64,000 nucleotides of DNA from Eretmocerus hayati (lineage: Eukaryota > Arthropoda > Insecta > Hymenoptera > Aphelinidae), in the NCBI GenBank assembly GCA_029851415.1, contig CM056741.1, positions 90,059,282 through 90,123,281 on the forward strand, given 5' to 3'. Positions 54,619 through 64,000 of the stretch are shown here, in pieces (positions within the stretch are counted from its first letter, which is position 1; each line of letters begins with the position of its first letter). A program made the translations under genes and the position numbers. Under the pieces are notes generated by a model. The model did not search any database. It was given only the letters and a program-made list of their open reading frames with translations, and was not told the origin of the DNA.

Positions 54619-55988
54619 TCACAGCGTTATATCAGCAGGGCTGACCTGAGCCTGAGGGGCTGAAGCATTTGGATCTTCGCCAGTTTTCCGTTCTCTAATT
54701 GCAACCTGATTAGTGACCATCGGAGTTCTCTGTGGATATGGATTTGAAAAATGAAATTTTTCAAAGATTTGAGTGATGTATTCTCCCTGCTTTAGAACTA
54801 TTGTTCGCTCGTATCCATCATTTTCAGTTGTAATGCCTAAAAATTCGCGAGGCTCACCTAAATCAGTCATTTCGAAAGCATTTTGCAGACTACAATTGAC
54901 TTCGCTCAGTTTAGGTAGACAATTACCGGTAATGAGCATATCATCAACGTACAAAACGAGAATAACGAAGTTCTCCCCCTCTTTCCAGATAAACAGGCAG
55001 GGTTCTACTTCATCATTTTTCAGGCCGATTTCGCGAGCGACTTCGGTCAATTTCTCATTCCAGCGTTTTGGACTGGGCCTCAAGCCGTACAAAGCCCGAC
55101 GTAACCTACAGACTTTGTGTATTCCAAACTCATCTAAACAGATTACTCCCTCGGGGATTTCCATGACAATCTAGCCCTCGATTGTGCCATTGAGAAAGGC
55201 ACTTGGCAAACCTCCAAATCGTATTCATTAATGATGGTGAAGATCGCTCGAACAATAGGCAAACGAGAGACTGGGGCCTATGTTTCCTCTAAATCATAAT
55301 TGATATTGTCTCTGAATCCTCTAACGACGAGGCGAGCTTTGTACTTGACCTTCCCGTCTCATTCTTCTTCCTCTTTCATGACCCATCTCGAATCAAGCAT
55401 ATTTGGTGGTCTGCCATCTGTGCCAACTGTAGGTCTATCAACATACTCCCTCACTTCATTCTTATCCATTTGCGCAAGTTCATTCAGAACAGCACTCATA
55501 CAACTCTCACTTCGACTCGTTTTCATTGCCTCTTTGGATGAACCTGGATCATTATTCATTCTCGTGATCAGAGTATGCAAGGATCGATCTTCAAGCTCCA
55601 TGGAGCTATTTGGACTTGAAAAATGGCCGGTATTTACCACAGGGATCTGTGTGAAATTTTGACACAAATTAGCGATCTGTGAAGTGGCTGTGATTTGAAC
55701 TTTGTGGGGTCGGTCTCGCTTTCGCTTTGGCTCTCCCTCCGTTCTCTTGGATTCTGTCTGAATTTGTACAGCGGAGTGACTTGAAGGACTCTGATTTCCG
55801 ATCTCGAATTCGACAAACCATTTCCTTTCATCGATGGTATCAGATGCGACCGGCCAATCTTTGATAGCATTTTTCCCGTATTTGTCTCCGTAAACTAACT
55901 TTCCATTGAAACGAGCATGTCGACTTCCGTAATATTTAACCTCCTCTGGTTTTAGGAACAGAAAACCAGTGGGTGGATATCCTATCAA
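54619..55988 (-). pseudogene. Copia reverse transcriptase
   Basis: Two frames in series. 55988-55359 begins with the linker after integrase (TGFLFLKPEEVKYYGSRHAR) and ends with the RT start (VDRPTVGTDGRPPN, RWVMKEEEE). 55164-54619 has KVCRLRRALYGLRPSPKRW, the active site ILVLYVDDMLITGN and EMTDLGEPREFLGI. YVDDML is the copia-type catalytic box. The gap between them (about 55359-55164) holds frame changes. Confidence 0.9.
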
Positions 55989-58132
55989 AACGACTTTTCT
56001 CGTTCCAAACGGAATTTCGGACCGGTGCCTCTTTGATTTTTAGTGAAAGCGAAGCAACCGAATCTTCTCATCTGATTGTTATCAAAGCTGTAAGGAGGTG
56101 AAAATTCCTGTAGTGGAATGATCATATCGTTTGATTCATGAGGAGTTCTATTGTACGCGTAAACTGCTGCTCCTAGGGCCAGTCCCACATGCTTTTTGGT
56201 AATTTGCAATCATACATAAGACATCGGATTTTCTTCTGAATAGTGTGATTGAATCGTTCGGCTACTCCGTTATGTTCTGGAGTATCGGGACAAGCTAGCT
56301 GATGTTCTGCTCCGAATTTATCTGAGACCACGATGGTGTAGCCACCAGTGTACTCTCCACCTTGATTGCATCTTAAATAGCAACATTTGGCATCTTCCCT
56401 TAGCAGATTTCTTCCACTTCGAACGAATGTCTCTACAGTGACCTATTCCGCTCTTAGACTTCTTGGGGTATGCCTTAGCTAATCTCGAATACCCTGCCTA
56501 AAAGAACCGACTCGTCTTAGACGACTCGGCTCGATCTAGTTTTGTCAAAATTTGTGTCCAGATCGCAACTGAAAAAGCCAGTTGTATGGACAAAAGGTTT
56601 ATTTATAAGGGTGGACCAAAAAAAAAACAAAAAAAAACATCGGGGTGAGAAACTCCTCCCGAGAACCGGGCGCGAACCCACGGACGATCGAATCGTCCGA
56701 TCCGGAGTCCAACACCTTGCCTCGGGGCCAGCGAGGGAGGTCAGAAGACGAGTCGTAACAGGCGTACTTGGAGTGTGAGTCGCTATATATAGCTATCACA
56801 TATAGAAAATGTTAGTAAGCGTTGCGTCGTAGCTCATGTTCTATATATACACTCATACACTCAGTGAGCATGCTCGCCATCATATATGTGGTGAGTGTGT
56901 GTGTGTATATATATGATATAAGTAACGACGCAACGCTTACTAACATTTTCTATATGTAATAGCTATAGCGACTCACACTCCAAGTACGCCTGTTGCGACT
57001 CCACTTCTAACAGTCCTCGCTGGCCCCGGGGCAAGGTGTTGGATTCCGGATCGAACGTTTCGATGGTCCGTGGGTTCGCGCCCGGGTTTTGGCAGGAGTC
57101 TCTCACCCCTACATTTTTTTTGTTTTTTTTTTTTGGTGCACTCTTATAAATGAACCTTTTGTCCAAACAACTGGCTTTTTCAGTTGCGATCTGGACACAA
57201 ATTTTGACAGAACTAGATCGAGCCGAGTCGGTCGAGCTAAGTCGGCGATCTGAGACAGCCGAGTCGTCTGAGACGAGCCGGTTCTTTTAGGCACGGTAAT
57301 CATCGATGAAAACTGGAATACAACGGTAGTCTTTTGGATGAGACTTCGGACTTATGGGACCCATAGTCTCCAAGTGTATTTTTTGCGATGGCTCTGTTGC
57401 TCTTCTACGAGTGGAGTTGAAAGATAACTTATTCATTTTTGAAACCGAACAGACTCCACATTCGCGGATAGAATCCTTAAAAACTGCGCTCTGCAAATCT
57501 TTGTTCAACGGAAAACATTTTCGTAAAGCCTTGAGATATTCTACAGATGCGTGACCCATTCGAACATGCCATAACATTGCCTTATTATTCTTGACTAACT
57601 TGTCATCTTTTCCTATAAATGGGGAATCTACTTCGAGAGGATCAAATACTTGCATTTCATCGGCGTTGTGGATCGGTCGATCCCAGATGGTTGTGTCAAA
57701 ATTGGAACGTTCGTGGATCACTCCCTTCTTGACTCCATTTGGGGATACAATTTTGACTCCATCAATAGTTGCTGATTCAGGGATATTTGATTGTAATCGG
57801 GAAGTAACACTACGAGTAGAGTATTTAAGATTGTGTGGACTATTTGCATCTGTGAGATTCACGAAAACTATATTTTGGTGTTGCTTGTTTAAAATTTCCT
57901 CAATGTCGGAAGGACTGTCACGGACTTCAAGATTGATGATCCAGAAGGGTTCTCTAAATATTCCAGTTATGAAGGTTTCACGCGAGATTGGGTAAAGGAT
58001 TTGAATTTTCTCACTGTCGAGATAAATTCCAAGACAGATTTTGGCGAATCTTCTCAGAGAGAGCAAGTTTTCCGAAAGGTCTGATGCATATATGACTCGG
58101 TCGAGTTCAAAGTTGTTGCCATCATTGACCAC
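55985..58132 (-). pseudogene. Copia gag-pre-integrase and integrase, interrupted
   Basis: The frame 58132-57287 contains LWHVRMGHASVEYLKALRK and CGVCSVSKMNKLSF, the zinc-binding H-H-C-C of copia integrases, then VFIDDYR at the first catalytic Asp. The foldback element at 56495-57293 is inserted right there. Beyond it the minus strand reads [12 protein letters not shown] and HNGVAERFN, so the second catalytic Asp is Asn while the Glu is kept. 56209-55985 carries AVYAYNRTPHESN. The integrase is dead on several counts. Confidence 0.85.
56495..57293. mobile_element. 799-bp foldback built from two inverted tRNA-related SINE-like copies
   Basis: Ends TGCCTAAAAGAACCG and CGGTTCTTTTAGGCA are exact complements, and the arms match for about 270 bp. 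Each arm holds a tRNA-like stretch: CTCGCTGGCCCCG, GCAAGGTGTTGGA, then the B-box-like GTGGGTTCGCGCCCGG. A poly-A/T segment and TTATAAATGAACC-type tail follow. The centre holds TA and GT simple repeats (56880-56930) and a palindromic CGACGCAACGCTTACTAACA pair. Confidence 0.8.
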
Positions 58133-58133
58133 A

Positions 58134-60204
58134 TCAACTACACCAACACCACTTATCAGCTGATGAGTCTTTATTGTCGCACCTCATGACACTTGTGGTT
58201 GCAACGTCGAGATGTTTAAAAATCAATTTAGAATTGGTGAGGTCTTCAGTAGCGTCTGAGTCAGCAATACATTTTTCAATAATATCACCTCTATGCTTTG
58301 CGTGACTCAGCTCGGGACAAGTAATTGAGGAAAGATGAGACTCACCAGTCACAGGTTGTGTAGCAAAGCTCCGGCCGGCTGGACGAATTGCGGCTGCTGG
58401 CCTGCGAATGCAGCGTTGACGAAGAGGAGTGGTTGGCCCACAAAGGCAGCATGAGCATGGGGTAGCTATAGATTTTGGTACCACTGATTTTGGTACCATG
58501 TTCGACCACCTGATTTCTGGCTTCCACGGCCATGACCTCCGCCACGACCTCGGCCACGATGTGGAGCATGGTGCTACTTGCCGTATGACCTTCCATCGGC
58601 ACCTCTTTCCACACCTTTCTTGTGATTTTGGCCCCTGCCTGAGGTGCCATGTCCTCTACCGTGTGTCTCCCTTCGGGGTTCAACTTTACCGGGGCAATTT
58701 CTCGCGCTAATGGTCCGAAACCATTAGACGGCATTTGAAACAAATTCTCCCCCCGGAGTTCTTATGTGGGCAATCAGTTTCGGCATGTTTATCTTTAACG
58801 CCGCAGATATTAGAATTTCCGTGGAAGCCGGAGTTGGAATTTGGCCCACTGTTCTTATAATGAGCCAAGTTAGCCTTTGAATGAAGGTCAGCTTCTCTGA
58901 GTCGACTGAGCTCGTGTCCGCGACTGTAGCGTTTCAGTGCCTCGTAACTGAGTCCCTCAGGTTTGGGATCTTCTGGGTGATTGGTTCGGTAGTTTTGCTC
59001 GTGCTCGAAATTTCTTTCTTTCACGCTCGGGAAATGATAGCTTATGGCCGCGAAAAAGGCAGGTCCCTTGTCTTCCTCAGTAAGAGGCGTGACACCTGGC
59101 AAAGAATCGTGAGCCCAAACAAGATCCGAAGCGCTCTATGCATTGGTCGGCGTTCTTTTTACTCGGTTCAAATTTGAGATCGTGAAGTTTGTATTTTTTT
59201 GAGACGTCAGTCGTTTTGTTCTCGCTCAATTTCTCATCTCTCAAGACCGTTAATACTTCTATTGGATCTTTTTTGCCTGTGATTTTATTCTGGTAACACT
59301 CATCGATTCTATCGAATGTGATATCTGTACTTAAATCTTCATCTACCTCGGAAATGGGTCCACTCAATTTCGAACTTCTATCCAGGCAATAAATATTATG
59401 AGACTTTACCTCCGCTTGTAGTTCATCCATGAATGACACCCATTTCATGTCCTTGGTCAGTGAATAATTCCTCTTGATCAATTTTCGTGGTTTTGATGTA
59501 TCAAGGCTTGCATGAGAAGGCTCAAAGCTGACAGATGTCGGCGCGAGAGGTGATGTTTGAGGCTGAGGAGTAGAACTAACCGATTGTGTCGATGGAGATT
59601 GTTGTGGGAACAAAGATGTATCTACAATGTGAGTCTGAACTGTGGAGTCGTGAGTTTGTGTCTATGAGGCGGATGATGAGGGGGCTACCAAAGCTACCTC
59701 TAAGTTGCGGACACGGAGACTCAAATCTTCCGAAGATCAACACTTGGATGAGGCCATACTAGTGAGATTTTGAACCGTATCGTGAAGTGATTTGTTTGAC
59801 TCCAGTTGGATTTCGAGCATGCTACGAACTTCCCCCGGAGGACAGACATTTCGGAGTTGACATTGCTAGAATCATTCATTGCAGAACCGGGAGTGTATGA
59901 GGTCAGCGCCTGACCTCATCCATTGTTGTCCGCTATTGGGCTGGACGACTCGGCCGCGAGATTTAGCAGAAGAATATGAACCGGTTGGATTTGTATAATT
60001 CGAGGACCTCGTCTCGAAAAAATCCATCAGGGTGTCTTGGGAAGGCTCTTGTACTCCAGAGCTTGGTGCTTCCTCGTGATTAAGCTGGACTTGTGTTCGA
60101 GGCATCAGAATACCACTGTCCTTGGCTACCCATGTGGGTACCGCAAGCTTAACACTTTCCCACATTTCCGTGGTGAAAACCCCCTCTTGGCGAGCTGTGA
60201 ACAA
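58134..60204 (-). pseudogene. Copia gag, nucleocapsid and protease
   Basis: Frames 60204-59872 and 59613-59077 are gag-like: KLAVPTWVAKDSGILM, then a Ser/Thr/Pro-rich part and KKNADQCIERFGSCL. 59102-58707 holds the nucleocapsid end CGVKDKHAETDCPHK; one Cys of the usual knuckle seems lost. 58499-58134 holds ADSDATEDLT, the position of the protease active site, where copia has Asp-Ser-Gly (Gly is Asp here). Several frameshifts separate them. Confidence 0.7.
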
Positions 60205-61620
60205 TTATTCGATTACCCCTCATATAACTCGCAAAGATGTCTGAACGGTGCTCCTAATCAAGAACACTGGTATCAGAAGGCCGTAATTGGAACGGGCAAA
60301 ACTGAACATGTCCGAACACAAGATTATGCGCAGATTCACCCTAGTCATTCATGAGATGGCCGGCACCGCGCAAACCAAACCCAAGGACGACCCAGCAAGT
60401 TTTTCGGCGTCGTGTTAGCTAACATTCCTCAAGAGGAAAGGATCTCGAATCGAAACATATTCAATCCAGGATATTCTATCACAACCTCAATATGAAATTT
60501 CTGATTCAAATGGCCATCGATTAGGGAATTTTCCAGATAAGGTTATGTTCATTACACACCTAGTTTGTATACGTCGAAGGTCTCTGACGCAACAAGGATG
60601 AATCCATCATTTTCAATTCGCACGACGATGTCCTCCCCTGCATGTTTGTTCTCGACCTCGAACTTTGTTCTGCAGTGTTCAATGAACTTTGCTAACGCAT
60701 TGTCTGAACCTGAACAGAACAGAACTTCTTTGTCATTCTCTCGAATCCACGAGATTAGACTACTATTTTGAATCCACGAGTTTTGACTACTATTTCGAAT
60801 CCACGAAATTTCATGAAGTTCTTGAATCCACGATCTGCGGATAATTTTGGTTACAGACTGACACTAGCTAAAGTTCTGAATTGCATGTCAGGACCAATGA
60901 CAGACCTGCATTTCGCAAAAACAATTCAAGTTTACCATGGATTCTCTCAATTTTCTCGGTTCCATTCTTGTCAATTTACTGAAAATATTCTCGAATCGGT
61001 TATATTTTCATATGCAATTATCCATGAATTTGATATTTGAGATATCTGAAGTAATCATAATCATCGTCATCGATCAAAATAATTTGGTTCTAATAATTCA
61101 TATCATCATCAATATCAAATCTGAGATGAAGATTCCATCAATAAATAACAAACAGTTCGAAGATCTGGTTTAATTCTCATGCTGTGATCGAAGAGAAAGT
61201 GACAGTGCAGCATTGTCCATTTGAATCGTTCGCGCCAACAAATTTCCTGAAAATTCGCTTGGGCTAATTCGCATCGGCCCTGAAGTCCCGTAAGGCCACC
61301 TTTGCGGCTCACTTCATACCTCACTATAAACGAGGCCCTAAGGCTTCTCTCTCCTCTCCCGCTTGCTCTTTCGGAGGATCACAATAGGCCCCAGAATAGC
61401 CGCGCTCAAACCGACGCTTATTCAAACAAACAATGGCCGACGCTGCGCCTCTCGGCGACGGCGTCCAGGTATATCGGCCGTGTACACGGCGCGGGTGTAC
61501 GCCTCGATTTTTAGAATTACTAAATGAGGCCCCGCAGAGCTATGAAAAATGCCGCGTACACTGATATGAGCGAACGAGTGGGAGAGAGAAAGACATAGAG
61601 TTATATTTAGCCAGCGTTTG
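60205..61620. other. No gene seen; short GAATCCACGA repeats
   Basis: At 60743-60835 the word GAATCCACGA recurs four times about 28-32 bp apart with GACTACTATTT between. The rest is AT-rich and non-coding to my eye. Confidence 0.45.
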
Positions 61621-62061
61621 CTTATGTATAGCAACGGGATACAGTGCGTGACGACAATGCGTGCGCTTTTTCATAACTCATCGGCGGTGCGGTTACCCGG
61701 AACCAACAAAGCGGCGACCTGCCACGAGCTGCTGGTGCCCAGGGCTGCGCTGGAACCGGCGCAGGGGGCGAGTACTGAGGACCAGGTGACTTCCTCGTCG
61801 GCCATGATATTGCTCGCCGACGACGCTCGGGATCGGTGGAACGTGGCTGGTCGTGCTCTCTGCTGGCACGTCTCGCTGCACCAGGTGCTTGATCAATGGC
61901 TGTACTGCGTCGACCAAACAGCAAGCCTGTGCGATGGGTCCGCAGCGTCACAGCGACGCAATGAAGACGCGTTCAACGTGGCACCTCGCACAGCACAGTT
62001 TCTCGTGGTTCTTCTTCACAGTTTTAAACACGCGCAGTGGAAGCGTGCTGAACCCATAACC

Positions 62062-62290
62062 TATTGGGGTGATAGGGTCATGGGCAAGCCCACAAAATGC
62101 ACAGCAGTTGCACGGAAAGGTACTGTTTATCATTAGAAGTGAAAAGGACGATAGGGAGCGATGTAAATTTGGTGCCGCACCCAAGCGTACTAAGGAATGG
62201 CCACCGGGGACGCTCGCGCAGCGACGCCACCAAGTGGTACGGGTGCCATATTCTAGTTCGAGCGGGGGATTTAAATCCGCAAATCCAACA
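62062..62290. repeat. Dispersed repeat, copy B
   Basis: Direct-orientation partner of 52513-52740, ending at GATTTAAATCC just before the right inverted-repeat partner. The 172-aa ORF at 61618-62136 runs into it and shows no coding features. Confidence 0.8.
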
Positions 62291-62302
62291 TATTAATCAT
62301 TT

Positions 62303-62588
62303 TGTTAGTTGAACTTTGTACTACGTTCAAATGTAATATTCTCCAACATGTATGTATGGACAAATGAATTTCTGTAGAGCGCGTATTTATTTGCTTATGT
62401 ACAAATCTTTGTGAAAAATTCTTTCCGCACAGAAACTGGTGGAGATTGAGACGTTTATGTAACGAATGAAGACTATGAGATAGCTCGCTCTCATGTATTC
62501 TTTCTGAATCCAATTTATACCGATGCAATGGCTATCTTTGACATATATCGGACGGAATACCTGGGAACATGACGGAAAATATGATCAA
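62303..62588 (-). repeat. Inverted-repeat partner, right
   Basis: Reverse complement of 51067-51350. It begins where the gypsy integrase frame at 62600-64000 loses recognisable sequence. Confidence 0.85.
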
Positions 62589-62599
62589 ACGGGGGGCGG

Positions 62600-64000
62600 G
62601 GGGTGTACGCTATCTTCACCCCATACTCGGTGATCCTCTCGGCCAAGAGTCTGTTATCAAACTCCTACCCGTTATCCACGACCAGATGCTCCGATGTTTC
62701 CCATCGTAACAAGATCAACTCTTTCTCCCCGGCTAGAACCGACTCACCATCCGCCTTACGCAGCGGTCGAGTCTCGATCATACGCGTGAATGAGTCTTGA
62801 AATACCAGGTGATACTTGAACCCCTGCTTACTTGGTGGAAATTTCATTAGGTCGGCAGATACCACAACCCACGGTGCTTCCACGATGCGAGACCCAATCA
62901 AGCCTTGTGGTCCAAAATGGGAAACTTTATACATTTGGCATGTCTGGCACTGTTTGATGAACGATACCACATCGTGGTACTGTCCCGGCCAAGAGTACTC
63001 ACGGGCGACTTGGTCATACGTTTTCTCCACACCCAAGTGTCTGGCAGAGGCAATGCGATGGGCATCTTTCAGCACGCTCTTGCGCAGGGTTACTGGCACG
63101 ACCAAACGCCATTTCTCGTATGGTGAGGTTATCGGGACTAACATTACGTCAGTCCGAAAGCGATACAACCGACCGTCGTCCACTCTCCAATTTCTCCACT
63201 TGTCCGGGGCAGCTTGTACTTCTTGCATTCGCTCCACATACCATAGGTCAGATTCCACTTCCGTTGCGGCTCACCGTGGGGCTCGGCATCGGCAGGGTCA
63301 TGCAGTCTAGACAAGGCATCAGGCATCCTATTGAGCCGCCCGGAGCGGTGGGAGATCTCGGAGTCCCATTGCTGGAGTCTGAGTTTCAGCGAGCTCACCG
63401 ACCGGTGGGATCTTTCGGGCCTCTCAACCACTTCATCGCACTATGTTCCGTAATGACCTTGAAGTCGGACCCCTCGACATACGGTCGCATCTTCTCAATC
63501 GTCCACAAAACGGCCAAATTTTCCTGTTCCCTGGCAGAAAATTTTTTCTCGGCATTCGTGAGTTTTCGGCTACAATGAAGTATTGGTAGCTCGCTGTCTT
63601 CACCCTCTTGCGTCAGCACGGCTCCTAGGCTATGTGCGCTTGCATCGGTCTGGATGGTGGAGATTTTCGAAAAATCAGGCCTCGACAGCACCGTAGCAGA
63701 CGTTAACGCTTCTTCGAGCTTCTCAAACGCCTCCTACTATTCGGGTTCCAATTTCCACGGCTGGTCTTTCCTGAGCAATTCTTGCCCAAGAACGACCGGA
63801 ACTGGTTCAGATTTCCAGGAGGTGGGTAGTCCCGAACCGGAGCGCCCTTTTTTGGGTCAGGCCTCAGCCCCACGGCATCGAGCAAAAAACCCAGATATCG
63901 GACCTCTTGACAGCAAATTTCGCACTTTTTTTGATTGACTCGCAACCCAGCTCCAATCAAGCGCTCCATAACCAGTTTCACGTACTCACAATGATCGATA
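62600..64000 (-). pseudogene. Ty3/gypsy pol: RT end, RNase H and integrase core
   Basis: The element runs off the right edge. 63981-63703 is the RT thumb and connection (LGFLLDAVGLRPDPKKG, FRSFLGK). 63691-63395 is RNase H with TIQTDASAHSLGAVLTQEGE and FSAREQENLAVLWTIEK. 63258-62665 is integrase with H-H-C-C (ARHLGVEKTYDQVAREYSWP, CQTCQMYK) and catalytic Asp regions VVSADLMKFPP and HLVVDNG. A TAG at 62665-62667 follows DNG, and EFDNRLLAERITEYG continues in frame. Frame changes at about 63720 and 63200. The C-terminal third is missing at the repeat junction. Confidence 0.9.

Larger units (their letters stand above)
53100..60204 (-). mobile_element. Ty1/copia retrotransposon, decayed and nested
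   Basis: Coding order on the minus strand is gag (60204-59077), nucleocapsid/protease (59102-58134), gag-pre-integrase and integrase (58132-55985), RT (55988-54619) and RNase H (54618-53100). It carries two later insertions: a foldback at 56495-57293 in the integrase and a Tigger copy at 53439-54335 in the RNase H. I could not find a convincing pair of LTRs. Frames are broken in several places. Confidence 0.9.

Noticed and set aside
60268..60277. TGGTATCAGA, resembling a copia primer-binding site
   Set aside because: It is on the plus strand, whereas the copia element reads on the minus strand, and no LTR end adjoins it.
61618..62136. 172-aa ORF
   Set aside because: Its second half is the dispersed repeat at 62062-62290, and the start shows no domain or codon signal.

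Overview
The window is eukaryotic nuclear DNA from an invertebrate, most likely an arthropod. I infer this from an R1-clade-like LINE, Penelope-like elements with GIY-YIG domains, Polinton/adintovirus-type capsid, protease and integrase remnants, copia and gypsy pol genes, Tigger/pogo elements and many foldback elements. I recognise no intact host gene. The only host-type coding sequence is a broken ribonucleotide reductase R2 fragment. The whole 64 kb is a repeat-dense, nested transposon graveyard.

Layout. 1-790: about three degenerate copies of a ~250-bp tandem repeat. 937-6596: a full-length two-ORF LINE on the minus strand, lying inside a (TC)n microsatellite. 7073-10096: a 3-kb foldback element with an AACGAAA-rich core and a nested TTAA-flanked MITE. 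10400-20215: a giant palindrome with two head-to-head Penelope-like elements. Its right arm is split by a 3.3-kb composite (16430-19712) whose core is an array of the palindrome TCGCGTACGCGA. 20964-22965: a 2-kb palindrome. 22965-24030: a decayed gypsy pol. 24460-25105 is a deleted Tigger element.

27812-28280 is the R2 fragment. 28390-36062 is a decayed Polinton/adintovirus-like provirus. Its minus strand carries a pX-like minor virion protein, an adenain-type protease, a penton-like protein and a truncated integrase. Its plus strand carries the packaging ATPase and a DUF8207-type protein. It was later hit by a Tigger copy, a CATATA-flanked foldback and another foldback.

36-47 kb is mostly non-coding, with foldbacks, a 72-bp tandem repeat and one tRNA-like sequence. 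47.7-51.0 kb holds a gypsy-type gag with PPPY motifs next to an integrase tail. 51067-62588 is bounded by ~290-bp inverted repeats that appear to split a gypsy integrase. Between them lies a copia element (53.1-60.2 kb, minus) which itself carries a second 897-bp Tigger copy and a SINE-like foldback. 62.6-64.0 kb is the pol part of a gypsy element running off the window.

Nesting gives relative order: copia and Polinton genes are older than the Tigger copies and foldbacks inside them, and the Penelope palindrome is older than the composite array element. Most coding units carry stops or frameshifts. The LINE ORFs and the two short Tigger-derived DNA-binding ORFs are the least damaged.
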